Assembly (NCBI RefSeq): GCF_020921035.1
Contig: NC_063157.1
Span: forward strand, 4,216,001-4,280,000
Reading direction: 5' to 3'
Origin: Rhodamnia argentea
Lineage: Eukaryota > Streptophyta > Magnoliopsida > Myrtales > Myrtaceae
DNA length: 64,000 bases
Positions 1 to 12,012 of the stretch are shown piece by piece (the first letter of the stretch is position 1; every line of letters starts with the position of its first letter). The notes below the pieces were generated by a model. The model had not been told where the DNA came from, did not search any database, and worked only from the letters and a program-made list of their open reading frames with translations. A program made the translations under genes and the position numbers.

Positions 1-3
1 TCA

Positions 4-784
4 TCACTGTCTGGACCTTGACTCTGCCCTCCTAGCCTCATCACGAGTTGAAGGGAACAGCTCCACATACCTTGATCCGATGGTCATTTTATCCTTGCTC
101 ATAGCTCTCCTGGCCTCTTCTGCGGAGGTAAACTCCATAAATGCCTCTCTAGTTACTTTCCCGTCTGGCCTGCATGCTATGTGTATCCTGTCTTTTACCA
201 CCTCATACTCTATGAAGAATTCAATTATTTCAGGTTTCTTCACAGAGAAGTGAAGTCCAAGCATCTTCAATATTTCAGTGAATTCCATTTGGTCCTTATC
301 ATCAAACCTTTTCGGTCTAGATGGAGCTGGCGTAGGATTTTCCTAAATAGTCAGTATCATAAATACCTTCACAGTTAACTTCTGCAGCGACAGTATTGTA
401 GTAATGTTGCCTCTTGCACCTAAAAAATTCCACGTAGCGATGTCCCATATTTTGTCGATCTCTCTGGAGGGCAAACTTGACATGCATTTTTCCTGCAAAG
501 ACAACAAGGGCCTCCCACAATAAGCGTCCATTCTTATTGATCAGCAACACATCCACTATGTCAAGTCCAGCAAAGAACTTGTAGATGTCGATGTCCGTGC
601 AGTTGAAGGGTAGTCCCCTTGGATGGACAACTGGAAAGGAAGGGGGATGATAGCCACCACCATATCCAAAAGGTTAATACCCAGCTGGACCGCTGCTTAC
701 TGTGAAGTAGGGACTCGATTCCATCATTCTTTGTCTCTTTGAGCCGACCTCGTACCCAGCTGACACCCCCCCGCCTCCCGACAT
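4..784 (-). pseudogene. Broken copy of plant hnRNP H/F-like RRM protein
   Basis: The minus strand from an ATG at 784 encodes a recognisable plant two-RRM protein of the hnRNP H/F type (like Arabidopsis At5g66010, about 255 residues). Landmarks in order are EVGSKRQRMMES, GLPFNCTDIDIYKFFAGLD, FALQRDRQNMG, RRAMSKDKMTIGSRYVELF and the natural C-terminus ESRSRQ followed by stop. The frame is interrupted by one in-frame stop in the N-terminal linker (near 690) and one frame change between the RRMs (near 330). Conserved residues are also altered, for example GLPFSV to GLHFSV. No introns interrupt the coding part, which would fit a retrocopy if the parent has coding introns; I cannot verify that here. 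The intact family binds G-rich RNA and acts in splicing. Recognition is strong; the mechanism of origin is unsure. Confidence 0.8.
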
Positions 785-2191
785 TGCCCGTCGATATAGA
801 GTGAAACAGCAAAGTAATACAGCCAATATTTAACCTTGCCTACTAATGATCAGGAGCAAACCTCAGCTCTCCAGGAAAAGGAGCAAGAGAAGTAGATTTG
901 ATGACCTTTGAGAGCACGTAAATGCTACTTTTGCAGCGCAAGAAGACATTTGGCACACACGACATTCAAAAAGACAAACAACCATTGGTTAGGGCTTAAG
1001 ACCATACAGGCACTTGCAAGCTGACAGGACATGAAATCCGAGACATAATGACAGATGAATGACACAAACCATGCAATAACTGCTGTTAAGTATGTTTAGC
1101 AGAATCGAGTCTTTGCATCTGATTACAGAGATAGATATTAAGACAAAGCATCAACAGTCATTAATCATGAGAATCAAGTTAAAACCAGACGATAAAACGT
1201 CTCCACAAGTTAAGGGTTCATTTGTCTCCGTGAAACCTTCATGATAGAGGAAAGTACTACCCATGGAAATTATTTTCAGGAAAAAGGGTTAGTTTTTAAT
1301 GGTTTGGTGATTTAGGGAAAATGGTTTCCTACTTGCCAAAAAGGGAAGTCGTTCTTCCCCAATCCAAAGTTGTTGTTTTCAATCCATGGAACCATAGATC
1401 AATAAGTTTTCCATCATCTAAACACTTATAAATCGGAAAACAATTATATGGAAACAGTTTTCCTTTATCCGAAATAGTTTTCCTTCAAATAAACGGACTC
1501 TAAGTCGCAGAAGATTCTCAAAAACACATTGGCAGGAGTATCCTAACCCAGAGAGGCAGAGAGAGAAAATTCAACCGCAACAAGAAAAGCGACTGGCATA
1601 TTAGCTCGTGCCCGGTTTCTCTTACAGTACAATCTCCCCAAAACCATTTCTAGCACACACCAATAACACACTAATGTCAAACCATCCCTTCGCCTCTCTC
1701 CAGACCAGAACAAGAAAACCATCCCACTTACCTACACACATTTAGGGTACAAGAGCAATTCATTTCAGACACCTATCAGAATCATGCGACCTGGTTCAAA
1801 CTAACAACGAAACAAACAACAAACCAGCCTTATCCCACCAGGTGTGGTGGCCAATTCAATTAAAAGAATGGAATGCCAGACAAATTTCAATTTAAGGACG
1901 TGGAATGTCTCTCACAGAGCATAAATTTCCAATATTTGACTAACAAAATACCAAGGATTGCTAATCACAACATGCCTTGAATTTCCGCACGATAGCCACT
2001 AATCTCCACGCCGAAAGTTGAATAATATCGTAAGGTGATGCATGTCCATCAATTCTTTCATTCAAACAAACAGTGAAACAACACTCGATTCACCAAATTG
2101 GAGGATGCAAAAAAAAATGTATTTTCAGCTTAATAAAAGCAAAAAGACAGTACAAGAAATCACTACCATCTAATGGGTTATTGCAATTACC
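785..2191 (-). other. Possible 5' leader and leader intron of the hnRNP-like copy
   Basis: No coding sequence is visible. On the minus strand a good donor (CGAAAG|GTAATTG, exon end at 2191) lies downstream of promoter-like motifs. A candidate acceptor (ATCATTAG| at 843) lies just upstream of the hnRNP-like start codon. This would make a leader intron of about 1.35 kb, common in plant RNA-binding-protein genes. It is inference from splice-site patterns only. Confidence 0.35.
1225..1505. mobile_element. Small foldback MITE
   Basis: Left end GGTTCATTTGTCTCCGTGAA and the reverse complement of the right end (GTCCGTTTATTTGAAGGAAA) are imperfect inverted repeats. The interior is AT-rich with repeated GGAAAA and TTTTCC blocks typical of plant foldback MITEs. 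No coding capacity is seen, and the target duplication was not resolved. Confidence 0.45.
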
Positions 2192-2407
2192 TTTCGGGGC
2201 GACCGTCCAAGAGTTTCCGAAGCAAAGCTGAGAAGATTGACGTCTGAATTGTGGAGGGTGAGGGGCAACCGAACGAATTGAAACTGTGAGAAAAATGAAA
2301 AGGAGCAAAGTCGTCTTGTTTTCAATCAAGGGAAAGCCTGAAAAGAGAGAGTGGGATGAATCGTCGTCGCTGAAAATGTGCTCAGGCTCAGACCCGATAC
2401 GGGCAAA

Positions 2408-2421
2408 AGCCCAACGGCCCA
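2408..2421. promoter_or_regulatory. Paired site II (TGGGCY) promoter motifs
   Basis: AGCCCA at 2408 and GGCCCA at 2416 are adjacent. On the minus strand they read TGGGCC and TGGGCT, the site II elements bound by TCP factors in promoters of plant housekeeping genes. They lie about 220 bp upstream of the candidate leader donor at 2191, so they could have driven the hnRNP-like copy. The motifs are seen; the role is inferred. Confidence 0.4.
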
Positions 2422-2719
2422 ACGTTGTCGCCGCAATTCGGAGGTTTTGGGAGCCGGTCCTATGGTCATTGGTTAAGTTAAAAATTCGATTTTTAGGACT
2501 CTTAGCATTAGAAGATTACCAATTGAACACATTAAAAAAAGGGAAAACTCAGCCAATTTGCCTCCCAACAGTTCACCAATTTGGGCGATGGACCGGCGCA
2601 TGTATGATTCTGACTGAAAGCGTTTAGTGCTTCTTTCATGTGATCTATGATTAGTCAGTACTCCATCGCAAATGACCCTGCAAAACAAATTTACTAGTTT
2701 CTGCTCCCATTCATGTACA

Positions 2720-3314
2720 CTATCCGATATTTACAATTACAGTCTTAACAATCACAAAATGGTTTGCACGGCTTTCGTTACGGTCCCGCAAAGACGGACC
2801 ATGCAATGAACATGCGACCATACCCTCAACGGCATATTCAGAATGGACAAGAGATGGATGGTGCCGATACGCAACAAATTCTACGCCGTGCTGCGATCCC
2901 GACCTGACCACCCAATTTTTCGTCCGAAGATGAGAATACGGTTTTTGAAAAATTCAGGGAATGGAGTTTTCTTATCCATCATGTATCTCCATAACTCTTC
3001 ATAGGTTTTTCGACAAGTATCTCCACCGTGAATGCCGAGGCATTTGAGGGTATAGAGCAAAGATAAAAGGCTTCCTCCATGCTCAATTGAAACCACTGCT
3101 TGTCCTTCTCAGCTGTGACTGCCAGTCGGCCAAAACATGCCCGATTTAGAATATCACTTTGATATGCCTCTACTGCAAGAAGAACAGAGCAACCTGAGAG
3201 CAAACCATGAGCATTTGACTCAATCAAAGATGACTGGAGCCGCGACACGATCTCGGACATTGGATCAGCTTGTGCTCTGAACTCTGCATCCTTTCCTTTC
3301 CATCTCGGCCCCAT
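2720..3314 (-). pseudogene. Broken copy of tRNA-splicing endonuclease subunit SEN2
   Basis: From an ATG at 3314 the minus strand reads MGPRWKGK, then LLSGCSVLLAVEA, NRACFGRLAVTAEKDKQWFQL and, in other frames, YTLKCLGIHGGD, NWVVRSGSQHGVEFVAYRHH and LVHSEYAV. These follow the order of plant SEN2 (about 240 residues). The last motif carries the catalytic histidine region of the endonuclease fold. At least two frame changes (near 3060 and 2945) split it. About 12-15 residues after SEYAV are deleted, again shifting frame, and the C-terminus decays near 2720. The intact enzyme cuts pre-tRNA introns with SEN34, SEN15 and SEN54. This copy cannot encode it. Confidence 0.82.
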
Positions 3315-3329
3315 CGACGAAGACAACCC

Positions 3330-4260
3330 CAGAGTACTGGTGGGATGGAGTGAAAGGTAGAAAATTAGCAGAGGTCAGCAAATCAAGGATAACATAAGTA
3401 TCAGCTAATAGCACCAATATCTAAGAAAAAAAATTCTCTTATGCAATAATAACTAAGAAGAAATCCAAACCAATTAAAATCAGCACATCACACTCAAACA
3501 AATTCCAATAAGAAAGTATTTATCTCCACACCGGAACATTTTGATGACGAGCAAAGTGCGATGATTTGATACAAAATCAACAGCTGTAAATGTTGATTCC
3601 TAAGTGATGCATATTCAAGCAGCAGATAATCTTAGGACTTGTGGCGATAAAAATTGGGTCGTAGAAGATTGCTAATCTTAGTGCTTCATGTGCCTCCAAA
3701 ATGGATGATTCCACATGTAATCAGAAATTCACAGCTGCGCTTGACGTACTACTCATAAAAGAAAACTCTAGCCTCTTCTTCCTTCCAAGTGGGAATGATT
3801 CATCTACTGCAGGTACTTGGTGTTGTGACAGTTCATGCTACATTGCTCCAAGTTTTGGTGAGAGCCCACCATATTCACAACCACGTATAAAAAGAACGTT
3901 CTCGAGTTAAGAACTTCAGAGATCGGTTGTCATTCACCCTGTGGGTTAGACGCACGAGCAAAATCGAGAAACGCAGCACTGAACCCACCCAGTCTTGGTA
4001 CTTCTACGAACTCAGCAAATCTCTACGGAGAAGTCTGGACCAAAAGCCCCCAAACTCATAGTCAACTTTTAGGCACAAGTTAAGCAAATATCAAAAGCTA
4101 TTATTGATGCCCAGCGACTCCCGCAAGACATTTTCAAGACAAATGTTCCCGCAATTGCAAGAACGACGGGTAATAGGCCTAGTGAGCTATGCCAAAAGCA
4201 TCAATTTCTTTACGGCTTTAGCGCAAACTCCACTAGGCTGAAGATAGCATAAGGTTCTGC
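3330..4260. other. Spacer without recognisable gene
   Basis: An open frame of 69 codons at 3701-3910 (plus) has no recognisable family. Nothing else is supported before the tandem array begins at 4261. Confidence 0.4.
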
Positions 4261-5450
4261 CTCAATGTGAGAATTTAACCTTGCATTATAGGTTAGAAAC
4301 TGGCAAAACACTCCACCAGTTTAGTGGAATTTTCTCCACTCTCTCGACAATTGAACTCATAAAACATCTTCATTTCTTTCTAAAGAATAATTAAATCATG
4401 CTCTATGGCTATTAGCTACTGCTTCCCTTGATCTCCGCCACCACTCGGGCTCTGCTTCTATCAAGCCCAATGTTAAGCAACATTCTCCTTCCATGTAAAA
4501 ACTAAATTTTCAAAGAACTAAGTCGCATGTACCAGAGCAGAGATAAAGCCAAACACAACATTAAAACTCGACCTTAACTCGGAGGTCCATACCTTGTTCT
4601 TCCTTAATGTGAGACTTTAACCTTGCATTACAAGTTGCAAACTTGCAAAACACTCCACTAGTTCAGTGGAATTTTGTCCAATCTCTTGACAATTGAACTA
4701 ATAAAACATCTTCACTTCTTTCTAGAGAATTAGTTAAATCATGCTCTATGGCTATTACCTACTACTTCCCTTGATCTCTGTCACCACTCGAGCTCTGTTT
4801 CTATCAAGCCCAAGGTTTAGCACCATTTTCCTTCCATGTAAGAACTAAAATTTCAGAGAACTAAGTCGCATATACCAAAGTAGAAATGAAGCCAAACACA
4901 ATATCAAAACTCGACTTTAACCTGGAGGTCCATACCTTGTTATTCCTCAATGTGAGAATTTAACCTTGCATTACGGGTTGCAAACTTGCAAAACACTCTA
5001 CTAGTTCGGTGGAATTTTCTCCAATCTCTCGACATTGAACTCATAAAACATCTTCACTTCTTTCTAAAGAGTCAAAACTAAAGTTCAGAATCAAAACTAA
5101 AGTTCTTGCTCAATGTGAGAATTTAACCTTGCATTACAGGTTGTAAACTTACAAAACACTCCACTAGTTTAGTGGAATTTTCTCCAATCTCTCGACAATT
5201 GAACTCATAAAACATTTTCACTTCTTTCTAGAGAATCAATTAAATCATGCTCTATGGCTATTAGCTACTGCTTCCCTTGATCTTTGCCACCACTCGGAAT
5301 CTGCTTCTATCAAGCCCAAGGTTCAGCAACATTTTCCTTTCATGTAAGAACTAAAATTTCAGAGAACTAAGTCACATGTACCATAGTAGAGATGAAGCCA
5401 AACATAACATCAAAACTCGACCTTAACTTGGAGGTCAATATCTTACTTCG
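4261..5450. repeat. Tandem array, unit about 342 bp, 3.5 copies
   Basis: Units start with CTCAATGTGAGAATTTAACC at 4261, 4603 (CTTAATGTGAGACTTTAACC), 4946 and 5109. Spacings are 342, 343 and 163 bp, and the last unit runs to about 5450. The third unit is truncated internally. Each full unit contains the same landmarks in order: CACTCCACTAGT, TCTCGACAATTGAACT, CATGCTCTATGGCTATTA and GAACTAAGTCGCAT. Similarity looks near 90 percent by eye. No conserved reading frame was seen across units. Confidence 0.9.
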
Positions 5451-5593
5451 ACCATGTGGTTGAACCGAAGTGAATTCGTAGTTGCGTTCTCTAACGCTAG
5501 ATTTCCATTACACTGAAGGGACCTAAATTTCAAACACTAAAAAGCTATAAATCTCAAGATTTACAAATTAGAGAGAAGAAAAAGCCTGCAGAC

Positions 5594-8500
5594 TGTGATG
5601 ACCCGACCATATTTTTTTTTAAATAATTAGTGCAAGAGGAAGAGAAGCTCATATTAAAACAGAAAGTCTTCATTAATAGAAATAACCGACCCAAGATACC
5701 TTCACACTAGGCGGTCATAACTAACACGATACAACAGACAACTAAATACAACCATAGACAATACTAAACACATAGCTACACACAAATATCTACGAACCCA
5801 ACAATGACCTAGTCCTCCACTACGTCCGGATCGCTCTCCTCCTCGGGCTCGCCGCCTTCATTGTCCGCATCGGCTCTACCATCATCGCCACTGTTACCCC
5901 CATCATCCAATATGTGTAACGAACCTAGCACATGTTCGCCTTGCCTAACAAACTAGGCAATAAATCTAAATAGGGACTAAGATCACTCGCCCCAAGTTAA
6001 CCCACACTACCGAAGTCCGCTTCATAAATATTGACTCGGACCAGGAAAACACAACATCCTTAGTCTAGGACTCAAAATTGACAAAAGCTCCGTAATGATG
6101 ATGTGGGAGAAGATCCATAACTAATGGTTGAAAAAATTTAGCAAGAATGAGCTATCGCCCGGCAAGAAAAATATCTAAGTATTACAAGCCATGATTTGAA
6201 TATCGCACAATGCCAATTTATCCAAAGACATGCATTTTTAATGGGTGTTATCAAAAGAAACATGATTGGTAATTAAAAGAATATTATTTCAATTTCGACA
6301 AAAAAAAAATTATTTATTGATCCGATGCAATCGCATTACATCCAATCAAACATGCAGTCATGGCGGGAATGAATTTCACATAGATGAATATGCCACGCAC
6401 TCACAAATATGCAGTTATGTAATTATCTCGTATTTAAGTCACATTTCTATTCACAACTTGCAAAATTTCTTGCCAAGAACCCACGGACTTCTTCTCGACA
6501 TCCACATATGGCACTACCAAGTTTTCCGTACTTAGGCATCTCCAACTCCGGAGGCTTTTCCGATTACACAACATGGGCTTTCCAAACTCCCGGGGCTCTA
6601 TCGGTAGGTTGTCTGATGGGGATTCTTTGCAACTTTTTACTCCATGATCAATGCACACATGTGTTTATGTATGCCATATGATCATGCCTTATGCAATTCA
6701 CTCGATTTACCACGATCCGGTACTCATAAGAACATTTTCTTACATAATAGTTTAATTCATCCCAACCTTGAAATTAGGGCAAATTTAGGCCTAAACAATC
6801 ACCGTGATTAATACACTAACTAAAATTATAAAATTCCCAAATTTCACAAAATAGTAGTTCATTCAGTGAGAATCAACTTTTGTTTGAAGTTCTTGAGGAT
6901 CAAACTCATATATCAATTTTCGTGAATAACATCTCTAGGGACAGATTTATACATTGAATGAATTTTATGCTTTTGCCCAAGTAAATCAACTCCAAAAATC
7001 ATCAAATTTTGATATTTTGTAGCTAAAACCCACTTCTACAAATTTTGTGACCAGAGCATAGATTATCTCTTTTTCTATTTTTCACAAAAATTTATGGGAG
7101 TGACACCAAATCTCAGTCCGAGAACAGAACACAATCAGTTAAAGGAGTGGTCTTAACCCTAACTTAAAATATCCCAAAAATTCCTAATTTAATATATGTT
7201 TTAGCTTAAGATGTCATCTCCAACTTTTATGTTTTGTGCTCAAGCCGTACATGCACACAAGAAGAGATATAAAAATTATTAGCATCAAAGGTTGGATCAG
7301 GCTTAGAATGGGACATGCAGTCCCGTGGGAGTAGAAATAGTAAGTCTAAACATACATGCTCAAAAAAATTTCTATTTAGTATATGTAGTAGGTTAGGATT
7401 TTGAGAATGAATTTCATGTTTTGACTTAAGTCATTTGAAGTTCACCAAAGATAGCACAAAAATGGCAAATCTAGAAGGATAGAGTGGTCCCGGTTCAGAT
7501 AATTTAAAATCCCGAACAAGTACGGGCTTTTGACCGACCATATGAATTTCAAAAATTCTGAAAAAAATATATGTTATATTTTAAAATGTCATCTTCATTT
7601 TGTATGTTTTTAACCAAAGCATTTGGGGTCCACAAAAATTGAAACAAAAATAGTAAAACGTGAGGGTCGGGATAGTCTCAAAACAGAACGACTTATAAGA
7701 TTCATTCCTTTGGTCATTTTCTTTCCACATAAATACGAAATCTACCATACACACATTGACATCTTATACTTCACATAAATTAGGTCTAGGAACATTGAAT
7801 TATAACATGTAATAAGAAGATGTTAGATTTACCTCAAATGCCAAAAACACTTCAACCTTTAGTGAATATTCCACTTGATTTTTCTTGCAACTCTCTTTAG
7901 ATCACTTTAAGGAAATAAACCTTTGAAAACCAGAGTGAAATGATAGAGAGGGAGTTCAACCAAGGTGAAAGAGGGAGAGAAGAATAGTTGAGTGCAAGTT
8001 AGTATTTGTCATTGATTTTCATTGGCTCTCATGGGTGGTGAAATGACCATTCATTGGGGTAAAAATCATGAAATTGACTTTAATAAATTTTGGCACAATT
8101 CCCCTGGGTTGGCAAACCATGATTTGAGGGGTGAAATGTCCATATAAGTTTAATTATATACATTATGTACATTAAACTTTAGTTTAGACTATAGTTTACT
8201 TTATAATTAATTGGCATTTCGATTAGCATGATATTATTAACTTTTTTATCAAATAATTAATCATGTGACATGTTCGAATTATTAGAATACTCAATTGATT
8301 CTAATAGCATATATTATGCTCTTGATAATTTTTCTTAATGGTTAATGTATACCATAGTCCTTTTAATTGATTTCTTAATATATTTGACTTAGTAAAAATA
8401 AAAATCCAAGTTATGCCATAACCGCACTCAATTAGCAAAGTAACATTTTTAGGATATCCCCTTCATATGATAATTACCCATAATTTCTCGTCCGAGAAAT

Positions 8501-8619
8501 TGAGCCCATATTGTCTATTATCAAAAATTACATGACATTAGTCAATTTTAAGTTAAGCAATTTAATTTTAATAGGTTTATCGCCTTCAATTAATTAGGCA
8601 AGAAAATTGAGATGTCACA
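5594..8619 (-). mobile_element. Large solo LTR-like element (fossil)
   Basis: The element is bounded by TGTGATGACCCG at the left and ATGTCACA at the right, giving TG...CA ends. The flanking five bases are CAGAC and CGGAC, a near-matching target duplication. Read on the minus strand it begins TGTGACATCTCAATTTTC and ends with a polyadenylation-like region preceded by a short acidic reading frame (near 5800-5900). These termini resemble plant LTR retrotransposons, probably Ty3/gypsy. No gag, protease, reverse transcriptase or integrase motif is visible, so it is best read as a solo LTR or a non-coding derivative of about 3.0 kb. It is inactive. Confidence 0.6.
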
Positions 8620-9735
8620 CGGACCATGACAGAAATTTGCTCGGGAGCTTCTTGAAGTTTTCCTTTGGGCAACTTTTCTTTCGCCGAGACGCCAAACAAG
8701 CACGAGCCAAGACTCAATTGGATCATATCGAGAATTGGCGATCCCCGATTTATGTTTCAAGAAAAAAAAAATTGGGCCTTATAGCCTACCTTTGGGAGAT
8801 TTTACATTCGGATGTGAATGATATGTTATCATTAAATGTGATCTAAGCTCTAATATAATCCCGTTTTGGAAGAAAGAAATTTTCTCTCAAGATAAATGAT
8901 TCAATATTTATCGTGCATCGCAAGCATGTGAGAGCTTTGCATCAAATATGTTACGATCTTTTACTTTGATATCATGTGGCGCTTCACGGAATTATTGATA
9001 AAAGTTCTAAAAGTTTAAGCTGATAAATGAAGACATGCTTTTATTTTTAAAATCATCAGCTTAAACTTTCAAATAGTTGATAGTAATCTCACTAAAATTT
9101 GACATAATATTAGAGTCGGACCTTATTCCTTTTGTTTGTGTTCATTTGTGCTAATCAAATTTACATGTTTGTACCTTTAACATAACGGTTTGAGTTTTTG
9201 GATTGAACTTTCTAATAATTTCATTGGGCCATACTCTATAGTCCATCTAATTTGCATTGATGTCGCGATTCGAATCTTGGACACTCTTACTTTTCCAAAT
9301 TTTTCCTCTATTTTTTATGCTCTATATCAACATGGACTAATGGGATATGTTGTTTTTTCTATTTTGTTCTCTCTTTTCATTTTGTCCTAAACATATATAA
9401 GCTTCATTCTTTGGCGAATTATTTTTACAAGCTAGGTTCAATGCACGACAAGACATGTTATCTGAGGCACTAAAAATCTGGTTTACGTATAGAGCCCCAA
9501 AAGAAATCAAAAACAATCACCTTCATCACCCATTTGCACGACAAATTTGCAAAACCAACGATTCTTTGGACTCATTTCTGCATGGCTAGCAGGGAAACCG
9601 AGAAATTCAGTAATTCTACCAACGATGAAGTAAGTCGAGCAGCCAATGTATTTGGACATCTCACAACAACATGTTTCTAATAAGGTGTAAGCTCAATAAG
9701 CAAAGCGGGCATGTGTCCCCTCCACATTCCCACAT
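8620..9735. other. AT-rich spacer
   Basis: No recognisable gene. A short frame at about 9582-9620 (MASRETEKFSNSTNDE, then a GTAAGT donor-like site) could be a relict first exon of the gene fragments that follow. That is speculative. Confidence 0.3.
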
Positions 9736-9835
9736 CTTCAAAAATGCAGATCACGAGCTTTTCGTTGATATAAAAATTGAGTTAACAAATAATTAATTAT
9801 ATTCAATGACACTCTTAGGCAAGCTTATCTTACAC

Positions 9836-11037
9836 ACCACAACCGCAAGATATTATTTGTATGTCACCCTGCCCATTTTGGAGCGGTTGTATTCCAACGG
9901 TTTGCACCAAATATCTCACTTGAAAATATTCTTGCTCTCACGGGGACAGACCATGATAGGGCTATCATGCTTATTGTGCACATGCTTAATGTTCCGCGAA
10001 TAAGCATGAGAAACATCATAATCAACTCCTCCATGCAGTATTGCGATATTAATCATGCTACTGTTCAGCCAAATGTTGGTTCTCCAATACCCGTGCGTGA
10101 CATAGTAAACGATGATATATGGTTAGCGGGAGATTTTCTTAGGATTAACCAATCTCATGGATATGATATCGGTAAAGATCGTGAAATGGTTTATTGTATA
10201 TATGATAACATGGTTGAAATTGCGAACCACATTTGGAATTGGTGGTATGGAACTCCAGCCAATACTTGGGTTTTAACGGGATCGATATCCAATGGCGCAT
10301 ACGGTGTACCCGCTAGCGAGCTAGGATCCTTCCCCGCTTACCGTAATAACGAAGTATGAGTTATTGTAGAAGATATTCCCATAGACTTAATGGATGGAAG
10401 GGGGATAGACGCTAGAGCTCAGTCTCATGGATATGATAGCAGTAGAAATTGTGAAAGGGTTTATTGTATATATGATAACATGGTTGAAATTGCAAACCAC
10501 ATTTGGAATTGGTGGTATGGAACTCCAGCCAATACTTGGGTTTCAACAGGGCTGATATCCAATGGCACATACGGTGTGTCTGTTGGCGAGTTTGGATCCT
10601 TCCCCGCTTACTGTAATAACGGAGTATGGTTATTGTAGAAGATATTTCCATAAACTTAATGAATGGAAAGGGGATATACGCTAGAGCTCAGTCTCATGGA
10701 TATGATATCGGTAGAGATCGTGAAAGGTTTTATTGTAAGGTTTTATTGTATATATGATAACATGGTTGAAATTGTGTATCACATTTGGAATTGGTGGTAT
10801 GGAACTCCAGTCAATACTTGGGTTTCAACGGAGCTGATATCCAATTGCGCATACGGTGTGCTTACTAGCGAGTTGGGATCCTTCCCCGCTTGCTATAATA
10901 ACGGAGTATGGGTTATTATAGAAGATATTCCCATAAACTTAATGGATGGAAGGGAAATAGACGCTAGAGCTCGGTCTTATGATTTCCACGAGGAAGTGGC
11001 CATGACTTTAGCACTAGCCATACGAGAACAGTGGTAA
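9836..11037 (+). pseudogene. Broken repeat-protein frame of unknown family
   Basis: A frame running from about 9836 to 10359 reads HFGAVVFQRFAPNISLENIL, then DHDRAIMLIVHMLNV, then enters a module containing IWNWWYGTPANTW. The module recurs in two further frames, 10390-10638 and 10663-11037, with a stop or frame change between copies. I do not recognise the family. The tryptophan-rich block and the flanking ELGSFPAY and IPINLMDGR are well kept in all three copies, suggesting the duplication happened while the sequence was still coding or that decay is recent. It sits directly upstream of the kinase-fragment array in the same orientation and could be an upstream part of the same ancestral gene. 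Confidence 0.5.
10153..10974 (+). repeat. Three tandem copies of a 270-bp coding module
   Basis: TCTCATGG starts units at 10153, 10423 and 10692, and a degenerate fourth start lies at 10975 (TCTTATGA). Spacings are 270, 269 and 283 bp. The first period is exactly 90 codons. Conserved blocks are GGAATTGGTGGTATGGAACT and GGATCCTTCCCCGCTT. Confidence 0.9.
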
Positions 11038-11109
11038 AAGGAGATTTGGGACTTCCTATTGATGTAAGGTATGTTGCAAACCATGATTATGGGTATATAC
11101 TAATATAGG

Positions 11110-12012
11110 TTGGAGCGATGCTAAAAGTATCACATGGATTCACCAGAATACTTTTGTTGTTAAAAGTAATAACCAAACCTTATCAAAATAATAATAATAA
11201 TAATAACTCGATCTTAGTTGTGCATAATTTTTCTCTGCATCTTCAAATTGACGCGATTTTTGCATCTATGAAAAACTTGTTATTCGACTATACAAAATAA
11301 GATTCTATAGAAGAAAATTTAATGGATTCAATGATTTTGATAAATAAAGCTAAAGAACATACAAGCAAAAATTCTAAAGTCAATGCCTGGGAGATAGTGC
11401 CCATAGGCAAATGTTATTATGAGTCGCTCATTTGCAAGAGTTGGGTATCGTTTATGAAGATATTAGGCCTAAGAGTGTTATGACTACCATCGGCTAAATT
11501 GATTGACATGGGAATTATTAAATGCCTGAGGTGAATGTGCCTTGGAAGATCTTGCATACAATAAGTTTAATCTTCTACGTTGGTAATCATGATATATTTA
11601 TCTAGGAAAAACTATTCTTGTTTGTGAGTTTGTGTTGATAACTGAAACCTCAACACGTCAAGACGCGGGGATGCTTCATCCTTGGTAACAACCAACACAA
11701 GAAGGCGATATGTTTAGTATTGGGTGTGTCTTCTTTTTTTGTGTCATGGCTGAAAATCCCACATTTGGCAATCTCATCTATCGCTTGCACGTAAGGCAGG
11801 CCAAACTCTCCCTTGTGTCAATTCGTAAAGACTTTTGGCCGATATTTTTGCTTTCTTGCAAAACTCAAATGACATTTTCATAAATTCGGATCACGAGCTT
11901 GTCATTGACATAAAGGTCGAGTTAATCTAAAATCAACTATAGTCAATGGCACTTTAAGGTCGGCTTAGATGCAAATTGCGAATCATTATTTTGGATATAC
12001 GCTAATATAGGT
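11110..12012 (+). pseudogene. Kinase-fragment unit A
   Basis: First full unit of the array. The catalytic-loop exon (about 11385-11575) is recognisable only by comparison with unit C, because its start codon context and frame are disturbed. The second exon (about 11690-11790) still reads EGDMFSIGCVFFFCVMAENP. It encodes no usable product as it stands. Confidence 0.6.

Noticed and set aside
4261-5450. Possible CRISPR-like array
   Set aside because: Units are 342 bp with no short repeat-spacer structure, and the host is a plant nucleus.
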